This document shows, in pieces, positions 30,140 through 40,100 of a stretch of 44,095 nt of DNA. This stretch comes from Bacteroidia bacterium (lineage in GTDB: Bacteria > Bacteroidota > Bacteroidia > B-17B0 > Aurantibacillaceae). The number at the start of each line of letters is the position of its first letter. Within the stretch, counting starts at the first letter, position 1. The stretch lies in NCBI GenBank assembly GCA_025362575.1, contig JANYIQ010000169.1:1-44095 (forward strand), given 5' to 3'. The notes beneath the pieces are model-generated. The model was not told where the DNA came from, searched no databases, and was given only the letters and a program-made list of their open reading frames with translations. The position numbers and the translations under genes are program-made.

Positions 30140-33100
30140 ATGAATATGCAAACAACTAAAACCAAAAAACTGTCATACATCGCTGCCTTGGGCGCGGTAA
30201 CCATGTCGACCTTAGTTTGGATGACCCCAAGCGGTTATTTCCAGCAAGCCATGGAAAACGATTTTATCAAGTCGTTAAAGAATAAATTAACTGCCTATAA
30301 TGAACACTCGCCCGAAGACAGAGTATACTTGCAATTAGATAAACCGTTTTACGAACCTGGCGACGATATCTGGATCTCGGCTTATATAAGAGATGGCATT
30401 AGTTTAAAATCATCTACAAAAAGTGATATCATTCATGTTGAGTTGATAAATCCCAAAGGAACCGTTGAACGCAAAATAAACTTAATTGCCAAGAACGGAA
30501 AAGCTGCCGGTGATTTCGCCATTGATAAAGAAGCATTGGGAGGTTTATATAAAATTCGTGCGTACACCAGCTGGATGAAGAACGAAGGCGAAGACAATGC
30601 TTTTGTAAAAGACATACAAGTACAAGATGTGGTGCTTCCTAACTTAAAAATGAAATTAGATTTTGAGAAGAAAGCGTTTGGCTCAGGCGATGAAGTAATT
30701 GCCAAATTAGAATTGAATACCAATGAGAACAAACCACTATCTGATTACAAAATAAAATTTGTAGCGAATCTAAACGGACAAAAAATTATTGAAAAATCGG
30801 ATATCACAGATGAGAATGGAATGCGTTATATCAAATTTAATTTACCGAAGGAATTAAAAACAAATGACGGTTTACTGAATGTGATGATAGATTATAACGG
30901 AAGCACAGAAAGTGTTTCGCGTTCCATTCCTATTATTTTAAACTCGGTTAAATTTACCATGTACCCTGAAGGTGGCGATCTGGTAAGCAGTTTAGATAAT
31001 ACAGTTGCTTTTCGCGCACTGAATGAATTTGATAAACCTGCCGACGTTGAAGGTGCTGTATTCACTGAAAAAGGAAGTCGTGTTGCTTCGTTCTCAAGTT
31101 TTCACCAAGGTATGGGGGCATTTAAATTCAATCCGCAACCCGACGAAAAATACATTGTAAAAATCACAAAGCCCGAAGGCATAGCACAAACTTTCAAATT
31201 ACCGGAAGCTTTACAACGCGGTTATGTAATGAGCATTGATAATTCGAAATTAGGAGAAGTTGGCGTTACAGTTAACACTACTGAAAACGAAGAATTATCT
31301 CTGGTAGCTCAGGTTCGTGGTAAAATGTACTATTCAACCGTAATTAAAGCTTTACAGGGAACAAACAAATTAACTTTTTCAACTGCTAATTTCCCGATCG
31401 GTGTTTCTCAAATTACTTTATTCGATTCAAAAGGAATTGCGCGTGCAGAGCGTTTGGCTTTTGTGAACAAAGACAAGCAATTAAATATCTCTATCGAAAC
31501 AGAAAAAGATAAATACTTGCCTCGTGAAAAAGTAAAAATGACCGTTATTGTAAAAGACGAACGTGGTTTACCAATGCCGGCTAATTTATCTCTATCGGTT
31601 GTGAACGATCAGTTGCTTTCTTTTGCAGATGATAAATCAGGAAATATTTTATCTCAATTATTAATACAACAAGACATTAAAGAAAAAATTGAAGAGCCGG
31701 CATTTTACTTCAATAAAAAAGAAGCAAAAGCAGACAAAGCTTTAGACTATTTATTAATGACCGGTGGCTGGAGACGATTTACCTGGGAAAAAGTAATGGA
31801 AGAAGAATTGCCTGCTATTAATTACTTAGGCGAAAGAGCAATACTTGCAGGAACAGTTTTAAATGCAAATGATGGTAAACCATTATCGAATGTAAGTATT
31901 AAAATTCCAGGTGGCGTTGAATACACTACAGATTCAGAAGGAAAATTCTCATTAAAAAAATTAGATCTGTCAAGTCCGGTTACACTGGCATTTAATAACG
32001 AAGGATTTTATCCTCAATCGCAATACATACAAGACTATAATCAAAACATGGTATTGTATATGTATAAAAAAACCTACAATTATTATGGTTACAATACCGG
32101 TTCAGGAATGGGCGGACATAACAGAAGTAAAGCCGGCAAAGGTGTTCCTGTTGCTGAGCCCAACATGGTTGCTGCAGGTGCAGTAAATGAGGAAGATGCG
32201 GCAATGATAGTTGAAAAAGCTCCTATGCAAAAAAGATTAGAAAACAATGTAGTAGCTAAGAACGATAAAAAACATGCTCAGGGCCCTCCTGCTCCGCCTG
32301 CATCAAAATCAAAAGATGGTTTAAAACAACCCGATTTAGCTAAAGCGGCAAGCATAGTAGCAAAACAAGAAAAGGCGCAAAAAGAAGTATTTAAAGATGA
32401 AGACAAGAAAGTTGCAGGAAAAAAAGCAATTGCAGCACGTGATCGCAGAGCTGATGATTTTGGTGGCGATCTTGATGAAGGAGAATTTCAAAATCAACCG
32501 GCTATTCAGGCATATTACCGTGCACGTCAGTTCTATGCCCCAACATACGACAAACAGGAAAATGTGGAAACAAGAACTGACTTCAGAAATACGATCTACT
32601 GGAATCCGAATGTTGAAGTTGGATATACCGGTAAAAAAACTTTAGAGTTTTATACTTCCGATGATATTACATCTTTCCGCACCACAATTGAAGGAGTTGG
32701 AAGTGATGGAACTTTAGGAAGAACAGAACAAAATTTCTTTTCACAATTACCATTTGCCATGACCACCAAAATTCCGGTTGAAGTTGCAACTGAAGATTTT
32801 GTTTCTATTCCTTTAACGTTAAAAAATAATACAGATGCGCCGCTTGGTGGCGTTATCACTGTAATTGCGCCGGATGGTTTAAAAGAGTTGGCAACTATTC
32901 CAACCGCACAAACCATTATGCCCGGTAAAGCAAAAACCATTTATTTAGACTATAAAGTTTTAGATAAAATTGGTTACGGTGAATTTACCATCAGTTTTAA
33001 AGCTTGTGGTTTAGGAGATGCTTTCACGCAAAAAATAAAAATTGCACCAAAAGGATTTCCGGTGCAAGCTTCTTTCTCGGCTCAGGAGGTAGAAAAAGAA

Positions 33101-34651
33101 TACTCTTTCGAAATTAATAAAATGGTGAACGGTTCTTTAAAAGCAAACTTCACTGCTTTCCCGAATGTTGTTTCCGATTTAATGAAAGGTGTGGAAGGTA
33201 TTTTACAGGAGCCTTACGGTTGCTTTGAACAAACTTCTTGTTCTGCTTATCCAAATGCAATGGTGTTGGATTATTTAAAATCAACCGACAGTAAAGACAC
33301 TAAAACTCTGGCTCGCGCTACAGACTTATTAGACAGAGGTTATAAACGCTTAACATCTTTTGAAGCATCTGAAAAAGGTTACGAATGGTTCGGTGCTAAT
33401 CCCGGTCACGAAGGCTTAACCGCTTATGGTATCATGGAATTTGCCGATATGAAAAAAGCCGGGCAAGATGTTGATGCTAAAATGATGGAACGCACATCTA
33501 AATGGTTAATGAGCCACAAAGATGGTAAAGGCGGATTCGCAAGAGAAAAACATGCTTATCATGATTTCGGAAGAATAAGCGATGACATTTTGAACGCATA
33601 CATTGTTTATGCTTTAGCAGAAGGTGGTTATACCGATATTCAAAAAGAATTTGAAACTTCCTACAAAAAAGCAATCGAAACAAAAGATCCATATATGTTA
33701 GCGATGATGACGAATGCAGCTTATTCTTTAAAAGAAATAACTAAAGGAGATGCCGCTTTAGCAACATTGATCAGCAAACAGGATAAAGAAGGAAGTTTTA
33801 ATGGAGCTACGCACTCGATCACTTATTCTCAGGGAGAGTCGTTAAAAATTGAAACTACCTCTTTAGCGATCATGGGCATCTTAAAAGCCAATGGAAAAAG
33901 TGCAAGTTCACTAAACTCTGCAGTGCAGTTCTTAGTAAGCACACGCAGCGGTTCAGGAGTATTCAGTTCAACTCAGGGTACAATTTTAGCGCTTAAATGT
34001 TTAACTGAGTATGCTAAGTTCAGCAAAAAAACAACTGAAGACGGTACCATTGCTATTTTTGTTGACGGTAAAAAAGTAGTTGAAAAAAATTACAAAGCCG
34101 GAGATAAAGGTGCCATTGCAGTTGAAGGTTTAGAAGAGTTCATTAAAGGAGAAGGTAAACACGATATCAAAGTAAAATACATTGGCGTTAAAACTCCCCT
34201 TCCTTATTCAATCGCAGTAAACTGGAGCACTGCTTTACCGAACAGCGATAAAGAATGCAGTATTGATCTGAAAACAAAAATGGCAAGTAAATTTGCTAAC
34301 GTTGGAGAAACTGTGCGTTTGACTGCAACTATCTCCAACAAAAAGAACGAAGAAGTTCCAAGTACAATGGCGATCATTGGTATCCCGGCAGGCTTCTCTG
34401 TTCAACCATGGCAGTTAAAAGAACTGCAGGAGAAAAAAGTGTTTGATTATTATGAGATCAAAGGCAATAATATTGCTGTGTATTATCGCGGAATGGCTGC
34501 AAAATCAGTAAAAGAGATCAATCTTGATCTTAAAGCAGAAATGCCGGGAGAATATGATGCGCCTGCTTCTTCAGCTTACTTATATTATACCAATGAGTTT
34601 AAAACCTGGAGTGCTACTGAAAAAGTAACGATTAAAAAAGCGGTGATTTAA
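30140..34651 (+). CDS. Alpha-2-macroglobulin family protein with intact thioester motif
   Basis: 1503 residues. An N-terminal signal/anchor (about 10-30, no lipobox) is followed by MG domains (the MG2-like 'RVYLQLDKPFYEPGDDIWISAY' near 55). A carboxypeptidase-regulatory-like insert lies at about 570-625. A Tyr/Gly-rich and then charged, Pro-rich low-complexity linker spans about 635-795. The A2M core follows ('YWNPNVEVGYTGKK', about 815), then the thioester G1027-C-F-E-Q1031 in PYGCFEQTS, and an alpha-helical complement-like domain. Thioester macroglobulins trap attacking proteases covalently. The low-complexity linker could be the exposed bait or simply a spacer. Divergent from pgeF; pbpC, the classic neighbour, lies 22 kb upstream. 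Confidence 0.93.
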   Translation: MNMQTTKTKKLSYIAALGAVTMSTLVWMTPSGYFQQAMENDFIKSLKNKLTAYNEHSPEDRVYLQLDKPFYEPGDDIWISAYIRDGISLKSSTKSDIIHVELINPKGTVERKINLIAKNGKAAGDFAIDKEALGGLYKIRAYTSWMKNEGEDNAFVKDIQVQDVVLPNLKMKLDFEKKAFGSGDEVIAKLELNTNENKPLSDYKIKFVANLNGQKIIEKSDITDENGMRYIKFNLPKELKTNDGLLNVMIDYNGSTESVSRSIPIILNSVKFTMYPEGGDLVSSLDNTVAFRALNEFDKPADVEGAVFTEKGSRVASFSSFHQGMGAFKFNPQPDEKYIVKITKPEGIAQTFKLPEALQRGYVMSIDNSKLGEVGVTVNTTENEELSLVAQVRGKMYYSTVIKALQGTNKLTFSTANFPIGVSQITLFDSKGIARAERLAFVNKDKQLNISIETEKDKYLPREKVKMTVIVKDERGLPMPANLSLSVVNDQLLSFADDKSGNILSQLLIQQDIKEKIEEPAFYFNKKEAKADKALDYLLMTGGWRRFTWEKVMEEELPAINYLGERAILAGTVLNANDGKPLSNVSIKIPGGVEYTTDSEGKFSLKKLDLSSPVTLAFNNEGFYPQSQYIQDYNQNMVLYMYKKTYNYYGYNTGSGMGGHNRSKAGKGVPVAEPNMVAAGAVNEEDAAMIVEKAPMQKRLENNVVAKNDKKHAQGPPAPPASKSKDGLKQPDLAKAASIVAKQEKAQKEVFKDEDKKVAGKKAIAARDRRADDFGGDLDEGEFQNQPAIQAYYRARQFYAPTYDKQENVETRTDFRNTIYWNPNVEVGYTGKKTLEFYTSDDITSFRTTIEGVGSDGTLGRTEQNFFSQLPFAMTTKIPVEVATEDFVSIPLTLKNNTDAPLGGVITVIAPDGLKELATIPTAQTIMPGKAKTIYLDYKVLDKIGYGEFTISFKACGLGDAFTQKIKIAPKGFPVQASFSAQEVEKEYSFEINKMVNGSLKANFTAFPNVVSDLMKGVEGILQEPYGCFEQTSCSAYPNAMVLDYLKSTDSKDTKTLARATDLLDRGYKRLTSFEASEKGYEWFGANPGHEGLTAYGIMEFADMKKAGQDVDAKMMERTSKWLMSHKDGKGGFAREKHAYHDFGRISDDILNAYIVYALAEGGYTDIQKEFETSYKKAIETKDPYMLAMMTNAAYSLKEITKGDAALATLISKQDKEGSFNGATHSITYSQGESLKIETTSLAIMGILKANGKSASSLNSAVQFLVSTRSGSGVFSSTQGTILALKCLTEYAKFSKKTTEDGTIAIFVDGKKVVEKNYKAGDKGAIAVEGLEEFIKGEGKHDIKVKYIGVKTPLPYSIAVNWSTALPNSDKECSIDLKTKMASKFANVGETVRLTATISNKKNEEVPSTMAIIGIPAGFSVQPWQLKELQEKKVFDYYEIKGNNIAVYYRGMAAKSVKEINLDLKAEMPGEYDAPASSAYLYYTNEFKTWSATEKVTIKKAVI

Positions 34652-34659
34652 TAGGAGTT

Positions 34660-34731
34660 CGTCATTGCGAGGGACGAAGCAATCTGTTCCACAATTCAGA
34701 TTGCTTCGGTCGTACCTCCCTCGCAATGACG
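34660..34731. repeat. Imperfect palindrome of the GTCATTGCGAG...GAAGCAATC type
   Basis: The left arm CGTCATTGCGAGGG + ACGAAGCAATCTG (34660-34686) pairs with CAGATTGCTTCG (34697-34708) and CCCTCGCAATGACG (34718-34731), leaving a 10-base loop and a 9-base bulge. Sequences of this kind are scattered through many bacterial genomes. It begins nine bases after the macroglobulin stop and may end its transcription. Confidence 0.85.
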
Positions 34732-34746
34732 TAATACAAAGAAAAT

Positions 34747-35175
34747 ATGAAAACCATGAAAATAAATAATTTGAACAGGGTCGGCTTTTGGTCGGTCCTG
34801 TTTTTATTGTTTGCCATTTCCAATATTTATGCAGGAAATATTTGTTATGAAGATAGTCTGAAGAAATCATACGACATAAATGATCCAAGAAATCCGAATT
34901 GTCCTTGCCACAAATATCAAAAAATGGCGGATGATGAATACGCTAAATTGATGGGTAAAGAAATAAAAAAAACTGTTGTAAGATCAGATGAATTTTCGGG
35001 AAAAAGTTTTTCGAATGAAAAAAAGATCTCAAAAAAACACAACTCTGCTTTCATCAAACTTTGGCGTAAGAAAAAGAAAATATTTTTTAAACAACTTAAT
35101 AGGGGTGGTGGCATTTGCAGTTGGGATATTTGGAAACGCTTCAGTGATCCAACGGCTTGCTATCACTGGAAATAA
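34747..35175 (+). CDS. Small secreted Cys-containing protein, unknown function
   Basis: 142 residues; a second ATG lies three codons in. Signal peptide about 1-29 (ISNIYAG). The mature part begins with ICYEDSLKKSYDINDP and a compact RNPNCPCHKYQKMADDEYAKL segment (C-x-C-H), then a Lys-rich middle, and ends DPTACYHWK. I do not recognise a named family. From about 34990 a second frame encodes a hydrophobic stretch (YFLNNLIGVVAFAVGIFG), so a frameshift in the A-rich run around 35065-35085 is conceivable. The gene precedes the channel gene by 66 bases on the same strand, so they may be co-transcribed. Confidence 0.6.
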   Translation: MKTMKINNLNRVGFWSVLFLLFAISNIYAGNICYEDSLKKSYDINDPRNPNCPCHKYQKMADDEYAKLMGKEIKKTVVRSDEFSGKSFSNEKKISKKHNSAFIKLWRKKKKIFFKQLNRGGGICSWDIWKRFSDPTACYHWK

Positions 35176-35241
35176 AAGCCATATAAAAAACTTGCTTTGT
35201 TCGCTCCTAAATGCTACTTTCACTCGTAATTAAGCATTAGT

Positions 35242-36930
35242 ATGTTAGAGAGTCCGCTGCACGAGCACCATTTATTACGTTATCAGGTTAACATTGAAGA
35301 CAAGCCCATTTTTGGCCGGGAAAAAACAGCTGCAATAAGTTTTTTTGATGAAAACAATAAGCGTGTTGCCATATACAAATATGCCGTAGTAGCCGTAGAT
35401 GAAATTTACGGCATGATAGACCGAGGAGAAAATCTGCATTTAAATAATTGCTACATAAATGATTTTTCACTCACTGATTATAGGGTAAGCAAAGGTTTAG
35501 ATGATCACGTATTCATTAAGCTAATTAATTTTTCGGCAAAAAAAGCATTTTTTGATTGTGATGTAACCACTGATTTTAGTTACTCGGAATTTGAGGGCGC
35601 TAAAACCATTTTTGATTCAGCCATTTTTGGAAACGGCCGAACCAATTTTTTCAATGCTAATTTTGGACATGGTAATGTGAGTTTTAAAAAAGCTAAATTC
35701 GGAAGCGGAAGTACCAGTTTTCAGTCTGTAAAATTTGGTGACGGCGATATTACTTTTAATAATACTAATTTTGGAACCGGTGATCTGAGTTTTGTTGACG
35801 GGCAGTTCAGCAATGGCAACGTTGATTTTAAAAGCACATATTTTGGTGATGGAACCGTTGATTTCAAATTTTCTCGTTTTGCAAGCGGTGATATTTCCTT
35901 TGAACGTGCCAGTTTTGGAAAAGGAAAGAAAGACTTTAAAAACGTTGAGTTCGGAGGTGGAAAAATAGATTTCAGAAGAGTTGAGTTCAATGATGGCGAT
36001 GTATCTTTTGAAGGTGTTGAATTTGGAAACGGTAAAGTAAGTTTCAGAAGTTCGACATTTGGCGTTGGAAAAAAAACATTTGAATTTGCCGATTTCGCAG
36101 ATGGCGAAGCGCAGTTTGATCTTGTAGATTTTGGAACAGGAACCGTAAGCTTTAATAAGGCGCGTGTTTCAGACATATCATTTAAAGGTTGTCCTCTGAA
36201 TTGCTACATGGACCTTCGCTTTGGCGAATGCAAATTAGTTGACTTGAGCAATACCATTGTTCGCGATATTTTAGATGTAAAGCCCGTTGGAGAAAAAGTT
36301 GTGATCCAGGAAATGAATCTTGTTGATATGCGTATTCTTGGACGCTTATTTATCAGCTGGAGAGAGAACGATGTGGTCGATCTTATCTATAATCAGAAAA
36401 CAACTTCATTATATCAAAAAGCAGAACAGTTTCGTGTATTGAAGGAAAATTTCAGGAATAACGGTCAGTACGAAGATGAGGACGGAGCTTATTTAGAGTT
36501 TAAGCGCTGTGAATCAAAAGCAAACCTTAATGATGCCATTTTAAAAGATAAAAAGAATGCGCTATGGGCTTATCCTAATTACTATTTTCAGAAATATGTT
36601 TTTGATTATGTTGGACGTTATGCCACTGCCCCTACCCGTGTGCTTTTAAATGCCTGTTTCACGGTAATTGTTTACGGATTACTATACTATATTATAACTG
36701 ATTTCTTTCCCGGGTTTGGCTCCGTAGCAAGCACCTTACCTCCCGAACTGTTACACATTCATGAATTCTGGAACAGCATGTATTATAGTGCCATTACTTT
36801 TTTCACCATTGGTTATGGCGACTATTTTGCTGATGGTTATCTCAAGATCTTTGCAGCACTTGAAGGCTTTTCAGGCGTGTTCCTGATGAGTTATTTTACT
36901 GTGGCTTTTGTAAGGAAGATATTACGTTAA
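35242..36930 (+). CDS. Two-helix K+ channel with N-terminal 12-residue-repeat solenoid
   Basis: 562 residues, no signal peptide. Residues 1-128 are a soluble N-terminal domain. Residues 129-308 are fifteen uninterrupted 12-residue repeats, F-[GSAN]-x-G-x-x-x-F-x-x-x-x, resembling a pentapeptide-type right-handed beta-helix but with its own period. A helical charged segment follows (about 390-450). The C-terminus is a KcsA-like pore: helix 1 about 467-488, selectivity filter T522-I-G-Y-G-D527, helix 2 about 536-558 (Ion_trans_2 type). Known K+ channels often carry regulatory cytoplasmic domains; here the solenoid would be the sensor or scaffold. The gate stimulus is unknown. The final residues RKILR lie just past helix 2, so there is no C-terminal RCK domain. 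Confidence 0.9.
   Translation: MLESPLHEHHLLRYQVNIEDKPIFGREKTAAISFFDENNKRVAIYKYAVVAVDEIYGMIDRGENLHLNNCYINDFSLTDYRVSKGLDDHVFIKLINFSAKKAFFDCDVTTDFSYSEFEGAKTIFDSAIFGNGRTNFFNANFGHGNVSFKKAKFGSGSTSFQSVKFGDGDITFNNTNFGTGDLSFVDGQFSNGNVDFKSTYFGDGTVDFKFSRFASGDISFERASFGKGKKDFKNVEFGGGKIDFRRVEFNDGDVSFEGVEFGNGKVSFRSSTFGVGKKTFEFADFADGEAQFDLVDFGTGTVSFNKARVSDISFKGCPLNCYMDLRFGECKLVDLSNTIVRDILDVKPVGEKVVIQEMNLVDMRILGRLFISWRENDVVDLIYNQKTTSLYQKAEQFRVLKENFRNNGQYEDEDGAYLEFKRCESKANLNDAILKDKKNALWAYPNYYFQKYVFDYVGRYATAPTRVLLNACFTVIVYGLLYYIITDFFPGFGSVASTLPPELLHIHEFWNSMYYSAITFFTIGYGDYFADGYLKIFAALEGFSGVFLMSYFTVAFVRKILR
35626..36165 (+). repeat. Fifteen 36-base repeats coding a dodecapeptide
   Basis: Every 36 bases the frame returns to TTT/TTC-(GGx)-xxx-GGx. 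All fifteen units keep exactly 12 codons, with Phe at positions 1 and 8 and Gly at position 4. DNA identity between units is modest, so selection on the protein repeat rather than recent duplication maintains it. Confidence 0.9.
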
Positions 36931-37087
36931 TGAACATTGCTGAAAACATTTTTTTGTTTGATGGATTCCAACCCGCATTTTAAAAGATAAGTATTGGTGT
37001 TTGGATAAATCGTTGGTAGCAGATGGTCAGAATGAAATGCCTGAAAAAAGATCATTCAAAAGAATTTAACTGCAGTAAATACCCCAT

Positions 37088-37118
37088 TTTGGGTGAGGCG
37101 AATTTCATTTTAAATGCG
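37088..37118 (+). promoter_or_regulatory. Candidate promoter for the kinase-regulator-TPR unit
   Basis: TTTG at 37088-37091, 19 bases, TAAATGCG at 37111-37118 (TAnnTTTG with two mismatches), 11 bases before the ATG. Confidence 0.4.
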
Positions 37119-37129
37119 AAATTTGTATT

Positions 37130-40100
37130 ATGCGCTTTTGGTGTAAAATAACGCTATTTCTATTATTTGCTTTTACAACAAGGGCACAGGATAATGGATT
37201 CTTTGATCAGATCTGGTTAGATGAAGGACTCTCTCAAAGTAGTATTACCAATATTACGCAGGATAACCAAGGTTATGTTTGGTTTGGAACCCAGGATGGC
37301 CTGAACCGATATGACGGAAAACAGATCGACCGCTTCAATTTTCAGCCCTTTAATCCCAACTCCATTTCAGGAGATAATATTTCAGATATTGCTTCTGACT
37401 CTTCGGGTAATATCTGGGTATTAAACACAACCGGAGTTTTGGATCTGCTAAATCTAAAAACCTTTAAAGCCACTCACATTTCTGAACTCTTAAAACTTAA
37501 TTCTGCAGGGCGTCGATTTATTCTAAAAATATGGTTGCTCAACAATCGCGTTTTTCTGTCGACCTCAAAAGGATTTTGCGAACTACTTTCAAAGAACCGA
37601 CAATACGAACTGAGTTACTTTAATTTCAAACGCAATCAAAATAATGCTTCGGTTTTATCCATTTATTCTGCCTGTTCTGACAACTCAGGGAATTTATACA
37701 TTGGTTCCAATGAAGGCGTATACCTTAACTCTGCCGGATCAGGTGACTTCGTATTCTTTACGCCATCAAAAAACCGGGAAGAAAACTTAAATAAAGAGTG
37801 TCGTGTTATTTTTTACAAGAACAATACCTTGTATTTTTCTCAGGAAAATTTATTTTACGCCTACGGAAAAGCGGATTCTAAATTAAATTTATTTTCCATC
37901 GGATCTCCTTCATTGGGCCTTATAAGTTCGGGCTTGTGTGATAACAGAAATAATTTCTGGTTAGGAACAGCCAGCAACGGAATCTTTGTTCTATCGGGAA
38001 ATACAGATGGAACTTTTAAAGAAGAAAAACATTTTACAGATAACAGTGCCATCAAATATGGTCTAAAATGTAATTTCATTAATTGCCTTTACCAAAGTAA
38101 ACATCCTAATGAGGATATTGTATGGATCGGTTCACGTGATGCAGGTGTGTTCAGTTATAGTTACTCTAAAAATTCTTTTCAACTGGTTTCTTCGCTTTTA
38201 AAAGATGAGAAGCCTAGTTTTTTCTCTATCGTTAAAGACCGTGAAAACGTTGTGTGGTCGGGGACTTATGCCGGCATTTATAAAATTGATCGCAAACTAA
38301 AAACATACTCTTTCATTAACTTAAGAAGCATCATGCCAAGTGCCAGGCCAATTGATGCGCTGTACTGTGATGCTAACGATGATGTTTGGGTAGCCGCGTC
38401 GAATTCGCTTTATAAGATCAATAAGAAGAAAAATGTTCTGATCCCTTTTGCAGAACAAATTTTTCCGGATAAACGAAGCCTGATCATTCACGTCATTGCC
38501 ATTAATGACGATAGTTTATTGTTGGGTGCAAATGTTGGACTTGCCGTTTTCAATAAGAAAACAAAAAACACTAGACTAATTAATTCGGTCCTCATCAATG
38601 ATTCTGCTGTAAAAATTACCGGTGTACGTACTATGTTCATCGACAGTAAGAAGAATTGGTGGATCGGTACTGACTTAGGCCTGATCTTTTTAGACAAACA
38701 AAATAATAAAAATAAGATCTTCAAATACGATCCATCCAACAAAGAAAGTATGCTTGCTAACATCAGCATGGATGTGAACGAAGATAAATCTGGCAACATA
38801 CTTGTTGCAACTACCAAGGGAATAAGTGTTATTAAAGATCCTGCCGGTGGAAAGTTTGAGAATTTTCATATTCAGCAAGGTTTAACAAATAACTTTATTT
38901 ACGGCTTACTGGCAGACAAGCAAGGTAAATTCTGGATGAGCACCAATTACGGGATCTCTGTATTTGATCCGGTTCAAAAAAAATTCAGAAGCTACCGCGG
39001 TTCAGATGGAGTGTTCATCAATGAGTTCAACTATAGCGGTTTCTATGCTTCGGCCGATGGAGAATTATTATTCGGCGGATTAGGCGGCATAGTAAGTTTA
39101 TATCCTGAGCAGCTTGTGAAAAATGTTTTGCCACCAACTGTATTATTGCGTTCGTTCAAAATTAATCAGAAGAATTCAGACTCCTTATTGTTAAAGAATT
39201 CTTTACTCAATTTTAAGCACGATCAAAATGACATTTACCTGGAATTTTCTGTTCCGGATTTTTCCGGAAAGAACAGAACGCAATTATTATATAAACTCAA
39301 AGGCGGAGTAAAAACCGATTGGGTCGAATTGAACGATGCCTATTCCCTATCCCTTGCCAATCTTGCACCGGGAGCCTACGCTCTCGAAGTTAAAGCCATT
39401 AATCCGGATGGAATTGAATCGCAAAGATCATTTGTATTTACTTTCATTATTGAACCGCCGTTCTGGCAAACCTGGTGGTTTTACATTTTTCTTGGATTGC
39501 TTTTAATTGGAATGAGTTGGTTGATCTACCGTAATCGCCTTCGCAAAAAAATTGAACATCTCAAAGAGATCGAATACATTCGTCAGGAAGAAAACGAAAA
39601 AGTAAGAAAAGCCGCTGCTTTAGATCTGCACGATGAGTTTGGCAACGGACTTACCCGAATATCCATGCTTGTAGAAATGGCGAAAATAAAAATGCCAAAA
39701 GAAAATACTGAGTCACTGAAATTTTTAGATATTATTTCTGAGAATTCTTCGCGGCTTTATCAAGGCACCAAAGATTTTATATGGTCCATTAATCCCGGTA
39801 ACGATAATCTTTTTGAGATCATTATCCGGATCAAAGATTTTGGTGATGAATTGTTTTATGGTACCGGAATAAATTTTGAGATAATAGGATTAAATGAGGA
39901 ACTCAAAAAACTGAAGCAATTACCCGGAAGCGGCCGTAACATTGCCATGATCTACAAAGAGGCTCTTTCCAACATCATGAAGCACGCAAAGGCTAATGCC
40001 GTTTCATTAAGCATTGAACAAAGTCCTGCAGAAATAACTCTCGCCCTAAAAGATAACGGCAAAGGTTTTGATCAGAAAGAGAACAAGAATAGTTTCGGGA

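Noticed and set aside
32397-32645. 82-residue plus-strand ORF
   Set aside because: Out-of-frame shadow within the macroglobulin gene's low-complexity linker.
35721-36176. 151-residue ORF on the minus strand
   Set aside because: It is the antisense of the 12-residue repeat array; its Ser/Pro/Leu-rich repeats follow directly from the coding strand.
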